DNA of 64,000 bases from Flavobacterium sp. N2038 (lineage in GTDB: Bacteria; Bacteroidota; Bacteroidia; Flavobacteriales; Flavobacteriaceae). The notes below the pieces were generated by a model that saw only the letters and a list, made by a program, of their open reading frames with translations, was not told the DNA's origin and searched no databases. Position numbers and translations under genes: made by a program. Numbering within the stretch: the stretch's first letter is position 1; each line of letters begins with the position of its first letter. Of this stretch, positions 1-9,288 are shown in pieces. The DNA lies in contig NZ_CP110001.1 in the NCBI RefSeq assembly GCF_025947185.1, positions 1,364,001-1,428,000 on the forward strand. Direction: 5' to 3'.

Positions 1-390
1 AAGGACCGTTTAGGAGGTAGAGAGGCTGTTATAGATTCAGATTTAAAAATGTTTTTTGATAATCCTATACTCGGTATTGGTCCTGGATTGGGAAAAGAAG
101 TGAGAAAAGAGACAATTGGTCACGCTGTTGCAGCACATAGCGAGATCTCGCGTATGTTAAGCGAGCATGGTTTATTTGGTATTTTTGGTTTACTTATACT
201 TTTAATAACCCCATTTACAATATATATAAACAACCCTCAACATTTGTATTTTTTGTCTTTTTACTTTTTTTGGCTGCTTACCATAAACCATGCAGCCATG
301 CGGATCGCTGCACCGGCATTTGTATATGCTTTAACATTACTTTCTGTTCAGGTAAAAATTCCGGATAAAGCAGAAAATTCTCTCGATTAA
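1..390 (+). CDS. O-antigen ligase/polymerase family protein, C-terminal part (gene enters from upstream)
   Basis: The reading frame is open from base 1, so only about 129 C-terminal residues are present. The segment has a short periplasmic-type stretch with the motif NPILGIGPGLG, then AHSEISRMLSEHGLFG, followed by two or three hydrophobic helices. NP-hGhGxG and a later H-x-E-hhRhhxExGhhG are typical of the Wzy_C domain of O-antigen ligases and polymerases in the inner membrane. The next gene, 13 bases downstream, is a polyprenyl-phosphate sugar transferase, which supports a role in surface polysaccharide assembly. Whether it ligates (WaaL-like) or polymerises (Wzy-like) cannot be told from this fragment. 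Confidence 0.75.
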   Translation, partial: KDRLGGREAVIDSDLKMFFDNPILGIGPGLGKEVRKETIGHAVAAHSEISRMLSEHGLFGIFGLLILLITPFTIYINNPQHLYFLSFYFFWLLTINHAAMRIAAPAFVYALTLLSVQVKIPDKAENSLD

Positions 391-403
391 TATCTTTTTT
401 TTT

Positions 404-1843
404 ATGATACATTTGCCCCCAATCAAAGAGCTTAAAAAAACAGACTACATGGTTTCCAATAAAAAAATGCACTTCGAAATTTCGGAAAGAAAAATACTAC
501 TTCGTGTTTTTGATGCTGCTTTTATTTTGTCGGGACTGTATTTGTTAAGCACCCTGTTTAATTATCAGTATTTTGTTTTAGATTACGCTCACTTTTTTAG
601 ACCTCTTTTGTTAATTGCCTATATTCTTGTGTTTGGTGTAATTTTCGAGATGTATAATCTTCAGGTTTCGAGTAATCAGTTTCAGATTCTTCGAAGTGTG
701 ATTTTTACAGTGACGACGTCGATTTTGGTTTACTTATTTACTCCGATTTTATCTCCTGAATTGCCTAAGCAACGTTTAGTTATTTTAATTTTTTACTTTA
801 CTGTTTTAAGCACACTTCTTTTTTGGCGGTTTTTTTATGCAATTTTTCTTGCTTCACATCGGTTTTCTCAAAGTGTGGTTTTGATTTGTGATCAGGATCA
901 GGTAGAAGAGTTAGTCTTAGGACTTGAAAATGTAGACCCACATTATAAAATAATTGGCTTTGTAAATTCAGATTCTGTTTCTGTAGAGGATTCTAAGTTT
1001 CATTATGTAAAAGAAATAAAAAAGGATGATTTGGAAGCATTCGTAAGAAAAAATTACGTTTCAGAAATTGTAATTGCTTCTCAAAAAACGGAAGGAATCA
1101 CTGCCGATTTGTATCAGCAACTATTACATTTACTGGAATCCGGAAATATAATTAGAGAATATACTCAGGTTTATGAAAATAAAACACAACGTATTCCTGT
1201 ACATCATATAGAACGTGACTTTTATCGTTTTTTTCCATTCAGTCGCAGTAATAGTAATAAGTTATATTTGATTTTAATACGTTTTTTTGAATTGGTTTTT
1301 TGCTCTGTAGGTTTGTTCTTAGGGGCACTTTTTATTCCGGTTATTTTGATTGGAAATCTTATAGGTAACAAAGGAAGTTTGTTTTACACTCAGGAACGTG
1401 TGGGGAAGCACGGAGCTCTTTTTAAGATCTATAAGTTTAGAACTATGGTTGAAAACTCTGAAGCTAACGGAATTGTTTTTGCAACCACAAATGATAAACG
1501 AGTAACACCTTTTGGAAAATTTATGCGTAAATCAAGATTAGACGAGTTTCCGCAGTTTATCAATATTGTAAAAGGCGATATGGCAATTATTGGCCCAAGA
1601 CCAGAGAGACCATTTTTTGTGGAAGAAATTGCACAGATCATGCCTTTTTATGAAACCCGTCATGTTATTAAACCAGGTCTTACAGGTTGGGCTCAGGTTA
1701 ATTATTCTTATGGAGAATCTATAGCAGAAAGTTTGGTAAAACTTCAGTATGATTTATACTATATTAAACATCGTAGTGTTTTTCTTGATTTAAATATTGT
1801 TTTCAAAACCTTTACAACTGTTTTGTTTTATCGCGGACAGTAA
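404..1843 (+). CDS. Exopolysaccharide biosynthesis polyprenyl glycosylphosphotransferase (WcaJ/WbaP type)
   Basis: This should be the initiating enzyme of surface polysaccharide synthesis, moving a sugar-1-phosphate from a nucleotide sugar to undecaprenyl phosphate in the inner membrane. The N-terminal third has about four transmembrane helices and a middle CoA-binding-like segment. The C-terminal 190 residues form the bacterial sugar-transferase domain, with a membrane helix and the motifs YKFRTM, RKSRLDEFPQ, GPRPERP and KPGLTGWAQ. The arginine, aspartate and glutamate residues expected of the family are present, and 479 residues is the usual length. ATG at 404 follows the upstream gene by 13 bases; an internal ATG at 449 is a possible alternative start. 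The sugar cannot be predicted. Confidence 0.88.
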   Translation: MIHLPPIKELKKTDYMVSNKKMHFEISERKILLRVFDAAFILSGLYLLSTLFNYQYFVLDYAHFFRPLLLIAYILVFGVIFEMYNLQVSSNQFQILRSVIFTVTTSILVYLFTPILSPELPKQRLVILIFYFTVLSTLLFWRFFYAIFLASHRFSQSVVLICDQDQVEELVLGLENVDPHYKIIGFVNSDSVSVEDSKFHYVKEIKKDDLEAFVRKNYVSEIVIASQKTEGITADLYQQLLHLLESGNIIREYTQVYENKTQRIPVHHIERDFYRFFPFSRSNSNKLYLILIRFFELVFCSVGLFLGALFIPVILIGNLIGNKGSLFYTQERVGKHGALFKIYKFRTMVENSEANGIVFATTNDKRVTPFGKFMRKSRLDEFPQFINIVKGDMAIIGPRPERPFFVEEIAQIMPFYETRHVIKPGLTGWAQVNYSYGESIAESLVKLQYDLYYIKHRSVFLDLNIVFKTFTTVLFYRGQ

Positions 1844-2980
1844 TTAGATAATAATTGGAATACGCTTTTTGTTTCTAAGAGCTACTCTTACTAAAACAAA
1901 TCCGCTTGTAATTATCATTGGTAATACAATAAAGAAGTGCGCTTTGTTGATTAAGATAAAAATATAAATAATCAGGAATAATAAATGTAAAACGGCAAAT
2001 CTATATGTCCATCTTTTATTTTTAAGAAGCGAAAAAACAATCAAAATCAATAATAGCGGGCTAAACAATAATATGTTATAATTCATTGCCAATTCGTGGT
2101 GAAAGGAATAAAATCCAACCGTAACAAAAAAGATTCCCATTAAGGATAAGATTAAAAGATAGATTTTATCTGCAATTTTATTATGTACTAGTATTATAAA
2201 ACCCAATATCACAATATAAGTGTAAATGTTATTCCACCATGAAGTTGGTGTTTCTTTTTCAAAACTTAACAGAGTTGTACTTTTTTCTGCTAACGGATGA
2301 TTTTGAAAAGTAGTTTTTTCTAAACTGTTTTTCAATTCAAAAGGCAAAAATATCTTCGTACCCAATTGATCAACTTTTGTTCCGAATATTATACTAGTTC
2401 CTAATTGATCATAGAAATGTCCATTAAAATAAGGGAAAAGTATAGAGCGGTAAGTTTTATCAGTATCTCCAACTTTAGTAATTACACTTCCATTTAGAGT
2501 TTTATTAATAATGTCTACCACCATTGAGGTACAGTTTTTATCAATAAATTTATATGTATAGTAGCGATCTTCAGTAAGTAAAGTGGCATTTAAATTATCA
2601 AAAAGTTTTTGTTTTAAATCTTGCGAAATAACAAGTTCTTGTTCAAAGACACTTCTTTTCTCATAAGTATATTCATTCATGAAATCTGCAAATGGATGAA
2701 CGACTACAAAATATTGTAGATCTCCTTTTGCAAATTTGGCAACAAAATTTGGAGTTCTAAAATCGAAAGCACCATAATTATATACCAAATCAATATTGTT
2801 TGCGGTATCTGCGACGCGTATAGCGGTATGCCCAAAATAAGAATAAGTCTCATTGCCAAGCCCACAAGTAATAACGCTTATTTTAGCATCTTTCGATAGG
2901 GGCAAATTTTGGCCAAAACCAATGAAACTTAGTAATAATAGTAAACAAAAAAGTGTTTTTTTGAAAAGGACATTTTTCAT
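1844..2980 (-). CDS. DUF4105 / Lnb-domain protein (possible lipoprotein N-acyltransferase)
   Basis: This 378-residue protein has a signal peptide ending near FGFGQ, a periplasmic domain of about 230 residues, and about five C-terminal transmembrane helices. The periplasmic part carries SYFGHTAIRV and KNCTSMVVDI, placing a conserved His and Cys as in papain-like thiol enzymes of the DUF4105 family. Members of that family in Bacteroides were recently described as Lnb, which adds the third acyl chain to lipoproteins in species lacking the classical Lnt. The family assignment is firm, but acylation by this copy is inference. It lies 37 bases downstream of the PorV-like gene on the same strand and converges with the sugar transferase; the two stop codons abut. 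Confidence 0.75.
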   Translation of the reverse strand: MKNVLFKKTLFCLLLLLSFIGFGQNLPLSKDAKISVITCGLGNETYSYFGHTAIRVADTANNIDLVYNYGAFDFRTPNFVAKFAKGDLQYFVVVHPFADFMNEYTYEKRSVFEQELVISQDLKQKLFDNLNATLLTEDRYYTYKFIDKNCTSMVVDIINKTLNGSVITKVGDTDKTYRSILFPYFNGHFYDQLGTSIIFGTKVDQLGTKIFLPFELKNSLEKTTFQNHPLAEKSTTLLSFEKETPTSWWNNIYTYIVILGFIILVHNKIADKIYLLILSLMGIFFVTVGFYSFHHELAMNYNILLFSPLLLILIVFSLLKNKRWTYRFAVLHLLFLIIYIFILINKAHFFIVLPMIITSGFVLVRVALRNKKRIPIII

Positions 2981-3017
2981 AATTTAAAATTTTAAGAAGT
3001 TTAATCGGGTTGTAATA

Positions 3018-4085
3018 TTATCTAAAGATACCTAAATCTACTTTTAAAGAAAAAATATTAGAGTAAAGGGCTGTACTTTGATTTCCTAAATCAGTCAAAG
3101 CATAATCAACCTGAATACCTTTATATTTAAAACCCAGTCCAATATTAGGCTGAAAATTTACTTTTTCGGTATTATCAAGTTGTGTTACATTCTGGAAATT
3201 TCCTGCTCCTGCTCTCAAAAAGACAAGATCGGTATATCCAAATTCAAAGCCAATTGCAGGATCAATACTTACAGCTTTTGTAGAAATAATATCATTTGTT
3301 TGTTCAAAACGCATATTTAGATTTGTGGCAACCAAAAGACTGTAATCATAATGAAAATCAAACTTTTTTGAAACTCCTAATTGTGCTTTTGGCAGTGTTA
3401 TTTCGGTACTTTCAGGGAGTTCATTATTTTCTCCCGGAATAGCATTGGCAATTTTTGCATATTCCTTCTCATCAATATTCCAGACATTATAAGTTGTGGT
3501 AATATCACGAAGCATCAAGCCAAATTTCCAGTCATTTCGCTCAAACTGAAGGCCAAAATCAAATCCAAAACCCCATGAGTTAGCAAATTTCCCGATAATT
3601 CTTCGGATTACTTTGGCATTTATACCATATTGAAAACCTTCTACAGGCAGTTTTCTGGCATATGAAAAAGTAAAGCCATAATCTGCGGTAGAGAATAAAC
3701 TTATCCGGTTATAATCGATATTACCTTGACTATCGATTAATTGAGTGGTATCCATAATATCATCAACACCAAATCGTATCATAGAGATTCCCCAGGCACT
3801 GCGATCATCAATAGGGCTGGCATATCCTATGTAATCATATTGCGCAATATTGGCAAAATAATTGGCGTGCATTAGTGAAATTTGATGATCTTCAAGATGG
3901 GTTAAACCAGCCGGATTCCAATATACAGAATTGACATCGTTTGTAGAAGCAACAACGGCGCTGGACATTCCTAATGCTGCCGCATCAACACCAATATTCA
4001 TAAACTCATTCGAATACTTTCGAACGGTTTGTGCATACTGTGCAGTAAAACTCCAAAATAATAATAACGTAAAAAGTTTCTTCAA
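3018..4085 (-). CDS. PorV/PorQ-family outer-membrane barrel protein
   Basis: A 355-residue protein with a signal peptide (cleavage after about residue 18, AQYAQ). It opens with the family hallmark of a mature N-terminus rich in small residues: GVDAAALGMSSAVVA followed by NDVNSVYWNPAGL. The rest alternates short aromatic-ended beta strands, as in an FadL-like barrel, and ends in phenylalanine-arginine. PorV shuttles type IX secretion cargo and PorQ helps anchor it, but flavobacteria hold several paralogues with unknown clients, so a secretion role here is inferred only from the family. It is probably co-transcribed with the DUF4105 gene that follows. Start: the ATG directly before a good signal peptide. 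Confidence 0.72.
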   Translation of the reverse strand: MKKLFTLLLFWSFTAQYAQTVRKYSNEFMNIGVDAAALGMSSAVVASTNDVNSVYWNPAGLTHLEDHQISLMHANYFANIAQYDYIGYASPIDDRSAWGISMIRFGVDDIMDTTQLIDSQGNIDYNRISLFSTADYGFTFSYARKLPVEGFQYGINAKVIRRIIGKFANSWGFGFDFGLQFERNDWKFGLMLRDITTTYNVWNIDEKEYAKIANAIPGENNELPESTEITLPKAQLGVSKKFDFHYDYSLLVATNLNMRFEQTNDIISTKAVSIDPAIGFEFGYTDLVFLRAGAGNFQNVTQLDNTEKVNFQPNIGLGFKYKGIQVDYALTDLGNQSTALYSNIFSLKVDLGIFR

Positions 4086-4318
4086 CGGTTATTTTTTTGC
4101 AGACTGAGGCCTGTTTTTAATTTTCATCAAAAATATAATATTTTACTCAGCAAATTTATTCCTTTTGAGAAATATTGCGAAAGATCCTTTTTTATGAGGC
4201 TGGCTTTTATGAGTAATAATATTGTGTTCAAACTTTAGTAACAATTTTTGTTACGAATAGTAATAAATGTTGTTTTTTATGCGAAATTTGCTGTTCATTA
4301 TATATCAAAATCAAAAAC

Positions 4319-5050
4319 ATGAATATCAAAAAGCACATTCCGAATTTAATTACTTTAATTAATCTTTTTTGTGGCTGCGTTGCAATAGTTTTTATTTCTA
4401 AGGCTGTCGAAACAGGAGATTCTTTTAACTACGAAATGGCTTTTTACATGGTTTGTCTTGGAATCTTTTTCGATTTTTTTGATGGTTTTTTCGCCAGGTT
4501 ATTCAAAGTTTCAAGCCCGCTTGGCCTGCAGCTGGATTCTTTGGCAGATATGGTAACAAGCGGAGTTGCTCCTGGGTACGTAATGTATACCATGTTTGCG
4601 AATAGCGGACATCAAATAGGTACAAATGCTTTTATTCCGTTTTTAGGATTTATAGTAACATTAGGTTCTTGTTATAGATTGGCTAATTTTAATATTGATA
4701 CACGTCAGACAGATTCATTTATTGGTTTACCAACACCAGCATGTTCATTATTTATGTTGAGTTTGCCTTTGGTTTTGAAGTTTTCAGATTCTTTAATGTT
4801 GCTTGAAATTTTAACTAATCAATGGGTTTTATTAGTAATCACTTTATGCAGTGCTTATATCATGAATGCTGAAATTCCGTTATTTTCTTTAAAATTTAAA
4901 AAGTTTACTTTTAAGGATAATATATTGCAGATTGTGTTTCTTGCTATTTCTTTTGTTTGTCTTCTATTACTTCAATTCGGTGCAATTCCTGTGATAATTA
5001 TTATTTATATATTGTTGTCGATCATAAATAATATCTTTCTGAAAAAGTAG
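4319..5050 (+). CDS. pssA: CDP-alcohol phosphatidyltransferase, probable phosphatidylserine synthase
   Basis: The enzyme joins CDP-diacylglycerol to serine in the inner membrane, feeding phosphatidylethanolamine synthesis. The CDP-alcohol signature DG-x2-AR-x8-G-x3-D-x3-D is complete (DGFFAR ... GLQLDSLAD, about residues 56-78). About seven hydrophobic helices follow, and the 243-residue length fits type II PssA. The N-terminus KHIPNLITLINLFCG is typical of Bacteroidetes PssA. The preceding 230 bases separate it from the divergent PorV-like gene and hold no gene. Other CDP-alcohol enzymes, such as PgsA, share the signature, but the overall form favours PssA. Confidence 0.85.
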   Translation: MNIKKHIPNLITLINLFCGCVAIVFISKAVETGDSFNYEMAFYMVCLGIFFDFFDGFFARLFKVSSPLGLQLDSLADMVTSGVAPGYVMYTMFANSGHQIGTNAFIPFLGFIVTLGSCYRLANFNIDTRQTDSFIGLPTPACSLFMLSLPLVLKFSDSLMLLEILTNQWVLLVITLCSAYIMNAEIPLFSLKFKKFTFKDNILQIVFLAISFVCLLLLQFGAIPVIIIIYILLSIINNIFLKK

Positions 5051-5060
5051 TTGTATTCGA

Positions 5061-5910
5061 ATGGCAAGAAAAACCACAAGACGAACTTCATATTCTCGAA
5101 AATCAGAGCCTTCTTTTTTTAGAAAAGTTATCCGATTTATTGTATTCTCTTTTTTCGCGGTGCTTATTTTAGGAATGTTTTATCACTATCGCGCTGGATT
5201 AGCTTACTATCTGGGTTTTAAATCAGAGAAAGTTCTTGATGAAGATGAGGTAGATAAACATCTTTCGGATGTTAGAAACATTAGAGTTCTCGAAAATCAT
5301 AAAGGAAAAGTAGTCGGAATTGATGTTTCTGAATTTCAAGGAAAAGTAGATTGGGATGAGGTAGAAGTTCTTGATGAGAAATACCCTGTGCAATTTGTTT
5401 TTATTCGGGCTACCGCTGGAAACGATCGTGTTGACAGACAATTTAAAAAAACTGGGAAGGAGCAAGAGAGAATAAAATTATTCGGGGCGCTTATCATTAT
5501 TATCGCCCAAATGAAAATTCTATAGAACAAGCTGATCTTTTTATTAAAACAGTAAAACTGCAAAAAGGAGATTTACCACCGGTTTTAGATATCGAAAAAT
5601 TACCCAAAAATCAACCTTTAGACAGTTTGAAGAAAGGATTAAAACGCTGGTTGACTAAAGTTGAAAAACATTATCAGGTGCGCCCAATCATTTATTCGGG
5701 AGAAAGATATTATTCTGATTTCTTAAAAGAAGAGTTTGGGGAATATTTATTCTGGATTGCCAACTATAATTTTTATAGAGAAAAAATTGAGGACGACTGG
5801 TTGTTTTGGCAGTTTACAGAAAAGGCTTCCTTGCCGGAATAAAACACCGTGTAGATGTTAATATTTATAATGGAGATTTAGAGCAACTGCAATTTATTAC
5901 GGTTGAGTAG
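5061..5910 (+). pseudogene. Glycoside hydrolase family 25 (lysozyme-like) gene with two -1 frameshifts
   Basis: The first frame gives a basic N-terminus, one membrane anchor (about residues 25-45) and the GH25 start GIDVSEFQGKVDW. Coding then continues in two other frames: NWEGARENKIIRGAYHYYRP through VLDIEK (catalytic acidic pair) and the YSGERYYSDF region, and finally a third frame ending HRVDVNIYNGDLEQ and TAG at 5908-5910. Each break lies in an adenine run, A7 at 5445-5451 and A4 at 5820-5823, and each is repaired by one extra A. The intact protein would be about 283 residues, membrane-anchored, cleaving peptidoglycan. Either the gene is recently inactivated or both breaks are homopolymer sequencing errors; two in one gene leave both options open. 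Confidence 0.8.
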
Positions 5911-5949
5911 GGTGTAAGTCTCGTAATTTAATTGCGGCAAGTTTTTAAT

Positions 5950-6168
5950 TTATTTTGATAAAATGAGAGCAATTATTATAACTAAAGGCAATAGCAGTAA
6001 TACAGAATAAGGATTGGCAAAATTTATAGTATAACCCATCCATTGAATCTTTTTGGGAGGAAGCAATCTTTTGTCTTTTGGATTATAATAAATGAAACCT
6101 AAATACCAATTTTTTGGGTCTTTATGCCAATTATCGTAATCTTCCTGAGTTGGTTTTTCTGATTTCAT
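5950..6168 (-). CDS. Small DUF5808-like membrane protein
   Basis: 72 residues. The N-terminal half is soluble, with NWYLGFIYYNPKDKRLLPPK and then GYTINFANPYS, followed by one C-terminal transmembrane helix rich in Leu, Ile and Val. The pattern W-x-hGxhYYNPxDxRhhhPK ... G-hThNFAxP matches what I recall of the DUF5808 family, whose function is unknown. It stands alone between the broken GH25 gene and the lptB terminator. The start is the ATG giving MKSEKPTQEDY; nothing shorter keeps the motif whole. Confidence 0.65.
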   Translation of the reverse strand: MKSEKPTQEDYDNWHKDPKNWYLGFIYYNPKDKRLLPPKKIQWMGYTINFANPYSVLLLLPLVIIIALILSK

Positions 6169-6212
6169 TCGAGAGTTTTTGTATGAAAATTGTAACCTGT
6201 AAGATGAAAAAA

Positions 6213-6251
6213 AATGGTAAAAAGTAATTTTATATTTTACTTTTTACCATT
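6213..6251 (-). terminator. Rho-independent terminator after lptB
   Basis: A perfect 15-bp stem (AATGGTAAAAAGTAA and its complement), followed on the minus strand by a run of eight Ts. It lies 16 bases beyond the lptB stop. Confidence 0.8.
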
Positions 6252-6266
6252 CATAATATAACTTTT

Positions 6267-7007
6267 TTAAAATTCCAATTTCTTCTTACGAAGTTCGAAG
6301 TTTTGACCAAGATAAACACGGCGTACCATTTCATCTTCTACTAATTCTTCGGGAACTCCTGCTTTTAGAATTCCTCCTTCAAACATTAGATAAGTTTTGT
6401 CAGTAATGGCCAAAGTTTCCTGAACGTTGTGATCTGTAATCAGGATTCCGATATTTTTGTTTTTAAGCTGAGCTACAATTCTTTGGATATCCTCAACCGC
6501 AACAGGGTCAACTCCGGCAAAAGGTTCGTCCAATAAGATGAATTTTGGATCTGTAGCCAATGCACGCGCAATCTCGGTACGACGACGTTCTCCTCCGGAA
6601 AGTAAATCCCCACGGTTAGTGCGAATATGTTCTAAGCTAAATTCCTCGATTAAACTTTCCATTTTAGCGATTTGGGCTTCTTTAGAAAGTTTTGTCAATT
6701 GTAATACACTTAAAATATTGTCTTCAATACTTAATTTTCTAAAAACAGAAGCTTCTTGTGCCAGATATCCAATTCCTTGCTGTGCACGTTTGTACATTGG
6801 GTAATCGGTAATATTCAGGTCGTCAAGATAAATGTTTCCTTGATTTGGTTTTACCAATCCTACAATCATATAAAAAGAGGTAGTTTTTCCGGCACCATTT
6901 GGTCCTAGAAGTCCAACGATTTCTCCTTGGTTTACTTCAACAGAAATTCCTTTTACAACACTTCGGCCTTTATAGGTTTTGATTAAATTATCGGCTCTTA
7001 GCTTCAT
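6267..7007 (-). CDS. lptB: LPS export ABC transporter ATP-binding protein LptB
   Basis: The ATPase that powers extraction of lipopolysaccharide from the inner membrane by LptFG. All ABC motifs are present: Walker A GPNGAGKTT (about residues 35-43), signature LSGGERRR (about 138), Walker B FILLDEPFAGVDP and switch histidine ITDHN. The 246-residue length and the C-terminal FELRKKKLEF tail fit LptB. It is the last gene of the kdsD-tatC-CMD-lptB minus-strand cluster but is separated from the gene before it by about 140 bases of AT-rich repeat, so it may have its own promoter. kdsD in the same cluster also serves lipopolysaccharide synthesis. Confidence 0.93.
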   Translation of the reverse strand: MKLRADNLIKTYKGRSVVKGISVEVNQGEIVGLLGPNGAGKTTSFYMIVGLVKPNQGNIYLDDLNITDYPMYKRAQQGIGYLAQEASVFRKLSIEDNILSVLQLTKLSKEAQIAKMESLIEEFSLEHIRTNRGDLLSGGERRRTEIARALATDPKFILLDEPFAGVDPVAVEDIQRIVAQLKNKNIGILITDHNVQETLAITDKTYLMFEGGILKAGVPEELVEDEMVRRVYLGQNFELRKKKLEF

Positions 7008-7148
7008 TTTTTTTAATTAGATAATGTCAATTTGATAATGAGATAATTATATCTGCTTGGGCAAAATAAATGAAAATAAATCAACGAGATAAATGAATTA
7101 ACATATTGTCAAGAAATTATCTAATTGACTAATTATTAAATTTTCTAA

Positions 7149-7499
7149 TTATTTCCCCGCTTCTTCAAGAGCTTCCCAGAACTCATAAGCTCTTCTTAAA
7201 TGAGGGATTACAATTGTTCCTCCAACCAAAGTGGCGATTCCCATTGCTTCCATCATTTCTTCTTTAGTAACGCCTTCTTTGTGGCTTGTTTCTAAGTGAT
7301 ATTTTACACAGTCATCACATCTTAAAACTGCCGATGCTACTAATCCTAAAAGTTCTTTTGTTTTTACATCAAGAGCTCCGGGTGCGTAAGCATTGGTGTC
7401 AAGATTAAAAATTCGCTTTACAATTTTGTTATTGTCAGCTAATAATTTCTCGTTCATTTTAGAACGATAGTCGTTAAATTCTTGTATGATATCAGACAT
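7149..7499 (-). CDS. Carboxymuconolactone decarboxylase (AhpD-like) family protein
   Basis: 116 residues forming one CMD domain. The redox-type motif CDDCVKYHLETSHKEG (C-x2-C-x3-H) sits mid-protein, and the C-terminal helices contain MEAMGIATLVGG. This motif marks AhpD-like members that act as thiol-based peroxidase partners or disulfide reductants rather than true decarboxylases. Its ATG lies within the end of tatC (8-base overlap), so the two are translated together. In flavobacteria this small gene commonly sits between tatC and lptB; why is not known. The physiological substrate cannot be read from the sequence. Confidence 0.85.
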   Translation of the reverse strand: MSDIIQEFNDYRSKMNEKLLADNNKIVKRIFNLDTNAYAPGALDVKTKELLGLVASAVLRCDDCVKYHLETSHKEGVTKEEMMEAMGIATLVGGTIVIPHLRRAYEFWEALEEAGK

Positions 7500-8307
7500 T
7501 TTCTTTCATTTTATTTCTGTAAACAATCTTTGAAATCAGGATACTCACTTCGTAGATTATTAACATCGGGATTGCTACAATAGTTTGACTTACTACATCT
7601 GGAGGGGTTACAATTGCAGCAATAATTAAAATAATTATTACCGCGTATTTCCAGTATTTTCTTAAGAAGGTCGGAGTAACCAGACCTAATTTGGTTAAGA
7701 AATAGATAGCGATTGGTAATTCGAAAAATATGGCACTACCAAGAATACTCGTTTTTACCATTCCCATATAAGATTCAAGTGTAAATTGATTTTTTACAAC
7801 ATCGCTCACGGAGAAAGTTGCAACGAAATTTACAGACATCGGAATCACAACATAATATCCAAACAATACTCCTAAAAAGAAAAGTAATGAAGAAGTGAAA
7901 ATAAAAGTTTTTGCATTTTTACGTTCTTTCTCATATAAGGCAGGACTAATAAACTTCCAGATTTCCCATAAAATATAAGGAAAACTCAAAATGAAACCAG
8001 CCAAAAGACACATCCACACAAATATGTTAACCTGTCCTTCCATTTCGGTATTCTGAATAATGAAATTCAGTTCGGTGATACAAATACTGTCAGCAAATCC
8101 TAGTTGGTGTGATAAATCACAAAACCATACATAAGTAAAAAATGTAGGTCTTATTGGGCCCAAAATAATTTGATCAAACAAATAATCACTCACAAAATAA
8201 GTAACAAATGCCATAATGCATATAGCAATTGTACTTCTAACTAATAACCATCTTAATTCTTCAAGATGATCTAAAAATGACATTTCGCCAAGATTTTTCT
8301 TTGCCAT
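7492..8307 (-). CDS. tatC: Sec-independent protein translocase subunit TatC
   Basis: TatC recognises twin-arginine signal peptides and forms the core of the Tat translocase in the inner membrane. The N-terminus has the family motif SFLDHLEELRWLL (about residues 9-21). Six transmembrane helices follow, with FPYILWEIWKFISPALYEKE between them. The 271-residue length is normal for Bacteroidetes, which carry an extra loop near residues 60-95. The start codon overlaps the kdsD stop by one base (TAATG), indicating translational coupling. No tatA is in this window. Confidence 0.95.
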   Translation of the reverse strand: MAKKNLGEMSFLDHLEELRWLLVRSTIAICIMAFVTYFVSDYLFDQIILGPIRPTFFTYVWFCDLSHQLGFADSICITELNFIIQNTEMEGQVNIFVWMCLLAGFILSFPYILWEIWKFISPALYEKERKNAKTFIFTSSLLFFLGVLFGYYVVIPMSVNFVATFSVSDVVKNQFTLESYMGMVKTSILGSAIFFELPIAIYFLTKLGLVTPTFLRKYWKYAVIIILIIAAIVTPPDVVSQTIVAIPMLIIYEVSILISKIVYRNKMKENV

Positions 8308-9272
8308 TATACGATTCCTTCTTTTAAAATGTCATGTAAATGTAATACTCCTTTATATTCGCCATTGTCCGCAACAATAAGCTGTGTTATTGAGAAATCT
8401 TCTAAAATATTCAAAGCTTCAACCGCCATGGTTTCAGAAGACACTAATTTAGGGTTTTTAGACATAATGTCTTTTGCGGTTAAATCTGCGATAGAATCTC
8501 TATCGTTCAGCATTCGTCTGATATCTCCATCGGTAATAATACCTACTATTTTCTCATTTTCGATAACAGCGGTAACTCCTAATCTTTTTTCAGAAATTTC
8601 AAAAATAGCTTTCTTGATTGAGGTGTCAGGGCTAACAGCTGGTTTTAGTGAATGTTCGATCATATCTTTTACACGAAGCAATAATTTTTTGCCCAATGCA
8701 CCTCCAGGATGATAAATAGCAAAATCTTCGGGTTTAAAATCACGCATTTCCATTAAACAAACGGCTAATGCATCACCCATTACAAGTTGTGCAGTAGTGC
8801 TGTTTGTTGGGGCAAGATTTATAGGGCAAGCTTCTATTTCAACAGTGGTATTCAAAACATAGTCCGAACCTTTGGCTAAAAATGAAGTTATGTTTCCGGT
8901 CATTCCAATTAAAATGTTTCCAAACCGTTTTAATAACGGAACTAAAACTTTTATTTCAGGGCTGTTTCCGCTTTTTGAAATGCAGATAATGATATCGTCA
9001 TTTTGTATCATTCCCAAATCTCCATGAATTGCTTCTGAAGCATGCAGGAACATCGATGGGGTTCCTGTCGAGTTAAAAGTGGCAACCATTTTTTGTGCAA
9101 TGATGGCGCTTTTTCCTATCCCTGTAACGATCAATCGGCCTTTGGTTTCGTAGATGCGCTGTGTGGCTTCGTAGAAATTTTCGTCAAGAAAATCAATTAA
9201 TTTTGTAATCGCCTCACTTTCAGATAGTATTGTTTTTTTGGCGATCGCCAATATATTTTCTTTTGTGATCAA
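8307..9272 (-). CDS. kdsD: D-arabinose-5-phosphate isomerase, KpsF/GutQ family
   Basis: Converts ribulose-5-phosphate to arabinose-5-phosphate, the first step of Kdo synthesis for lipopolysaccharide. An N-terminal SIS domain has GIGKSAIIAQKM, the STGTPSMFLHASEAIHGDLG block and CISKSGNSPE. Two CBS domains follow. The reading frame stays open upstream into recQ, but the family alignment begins at ITKENILAIAKK, so I place the start at the TTG at 9272-9270, giving 321 residues, the usual size. A longer start would run through the recQ promoter and coding region. The stop overlaps the tatC start by one base. Confidence 0.88.
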   Translation of the reverse strand: MITKENILAIAKKTILSESEAITKLIDFLDENFYEATQRIYETKGRLIVTGIGKSAIIAQKMVATFNSTGTPSMFLHASEAIHGDLGMIQNDDIIICISKSGNSPEIKVLVPLLKRFGNILIGMTGNITSFLAKGSDYVLNTTVEIEACPINLAPTNSTTAQLVMGDALAVCLMEMRDFKPEDFAIYHPGGALGKKLLLRVKDMIEHSLKPAVSPDTSIKKAIFEISEKRLGVTAVIENEKIVGIITDGDIRRMLNDRDSIADLTAKDIMSKNPKLVSSETMAVEALNILEDFSITQLIVADNGEYKGVLHLHDILKEGIV

Positions 9273-9288
9273 AACAGAATATTTAAAA

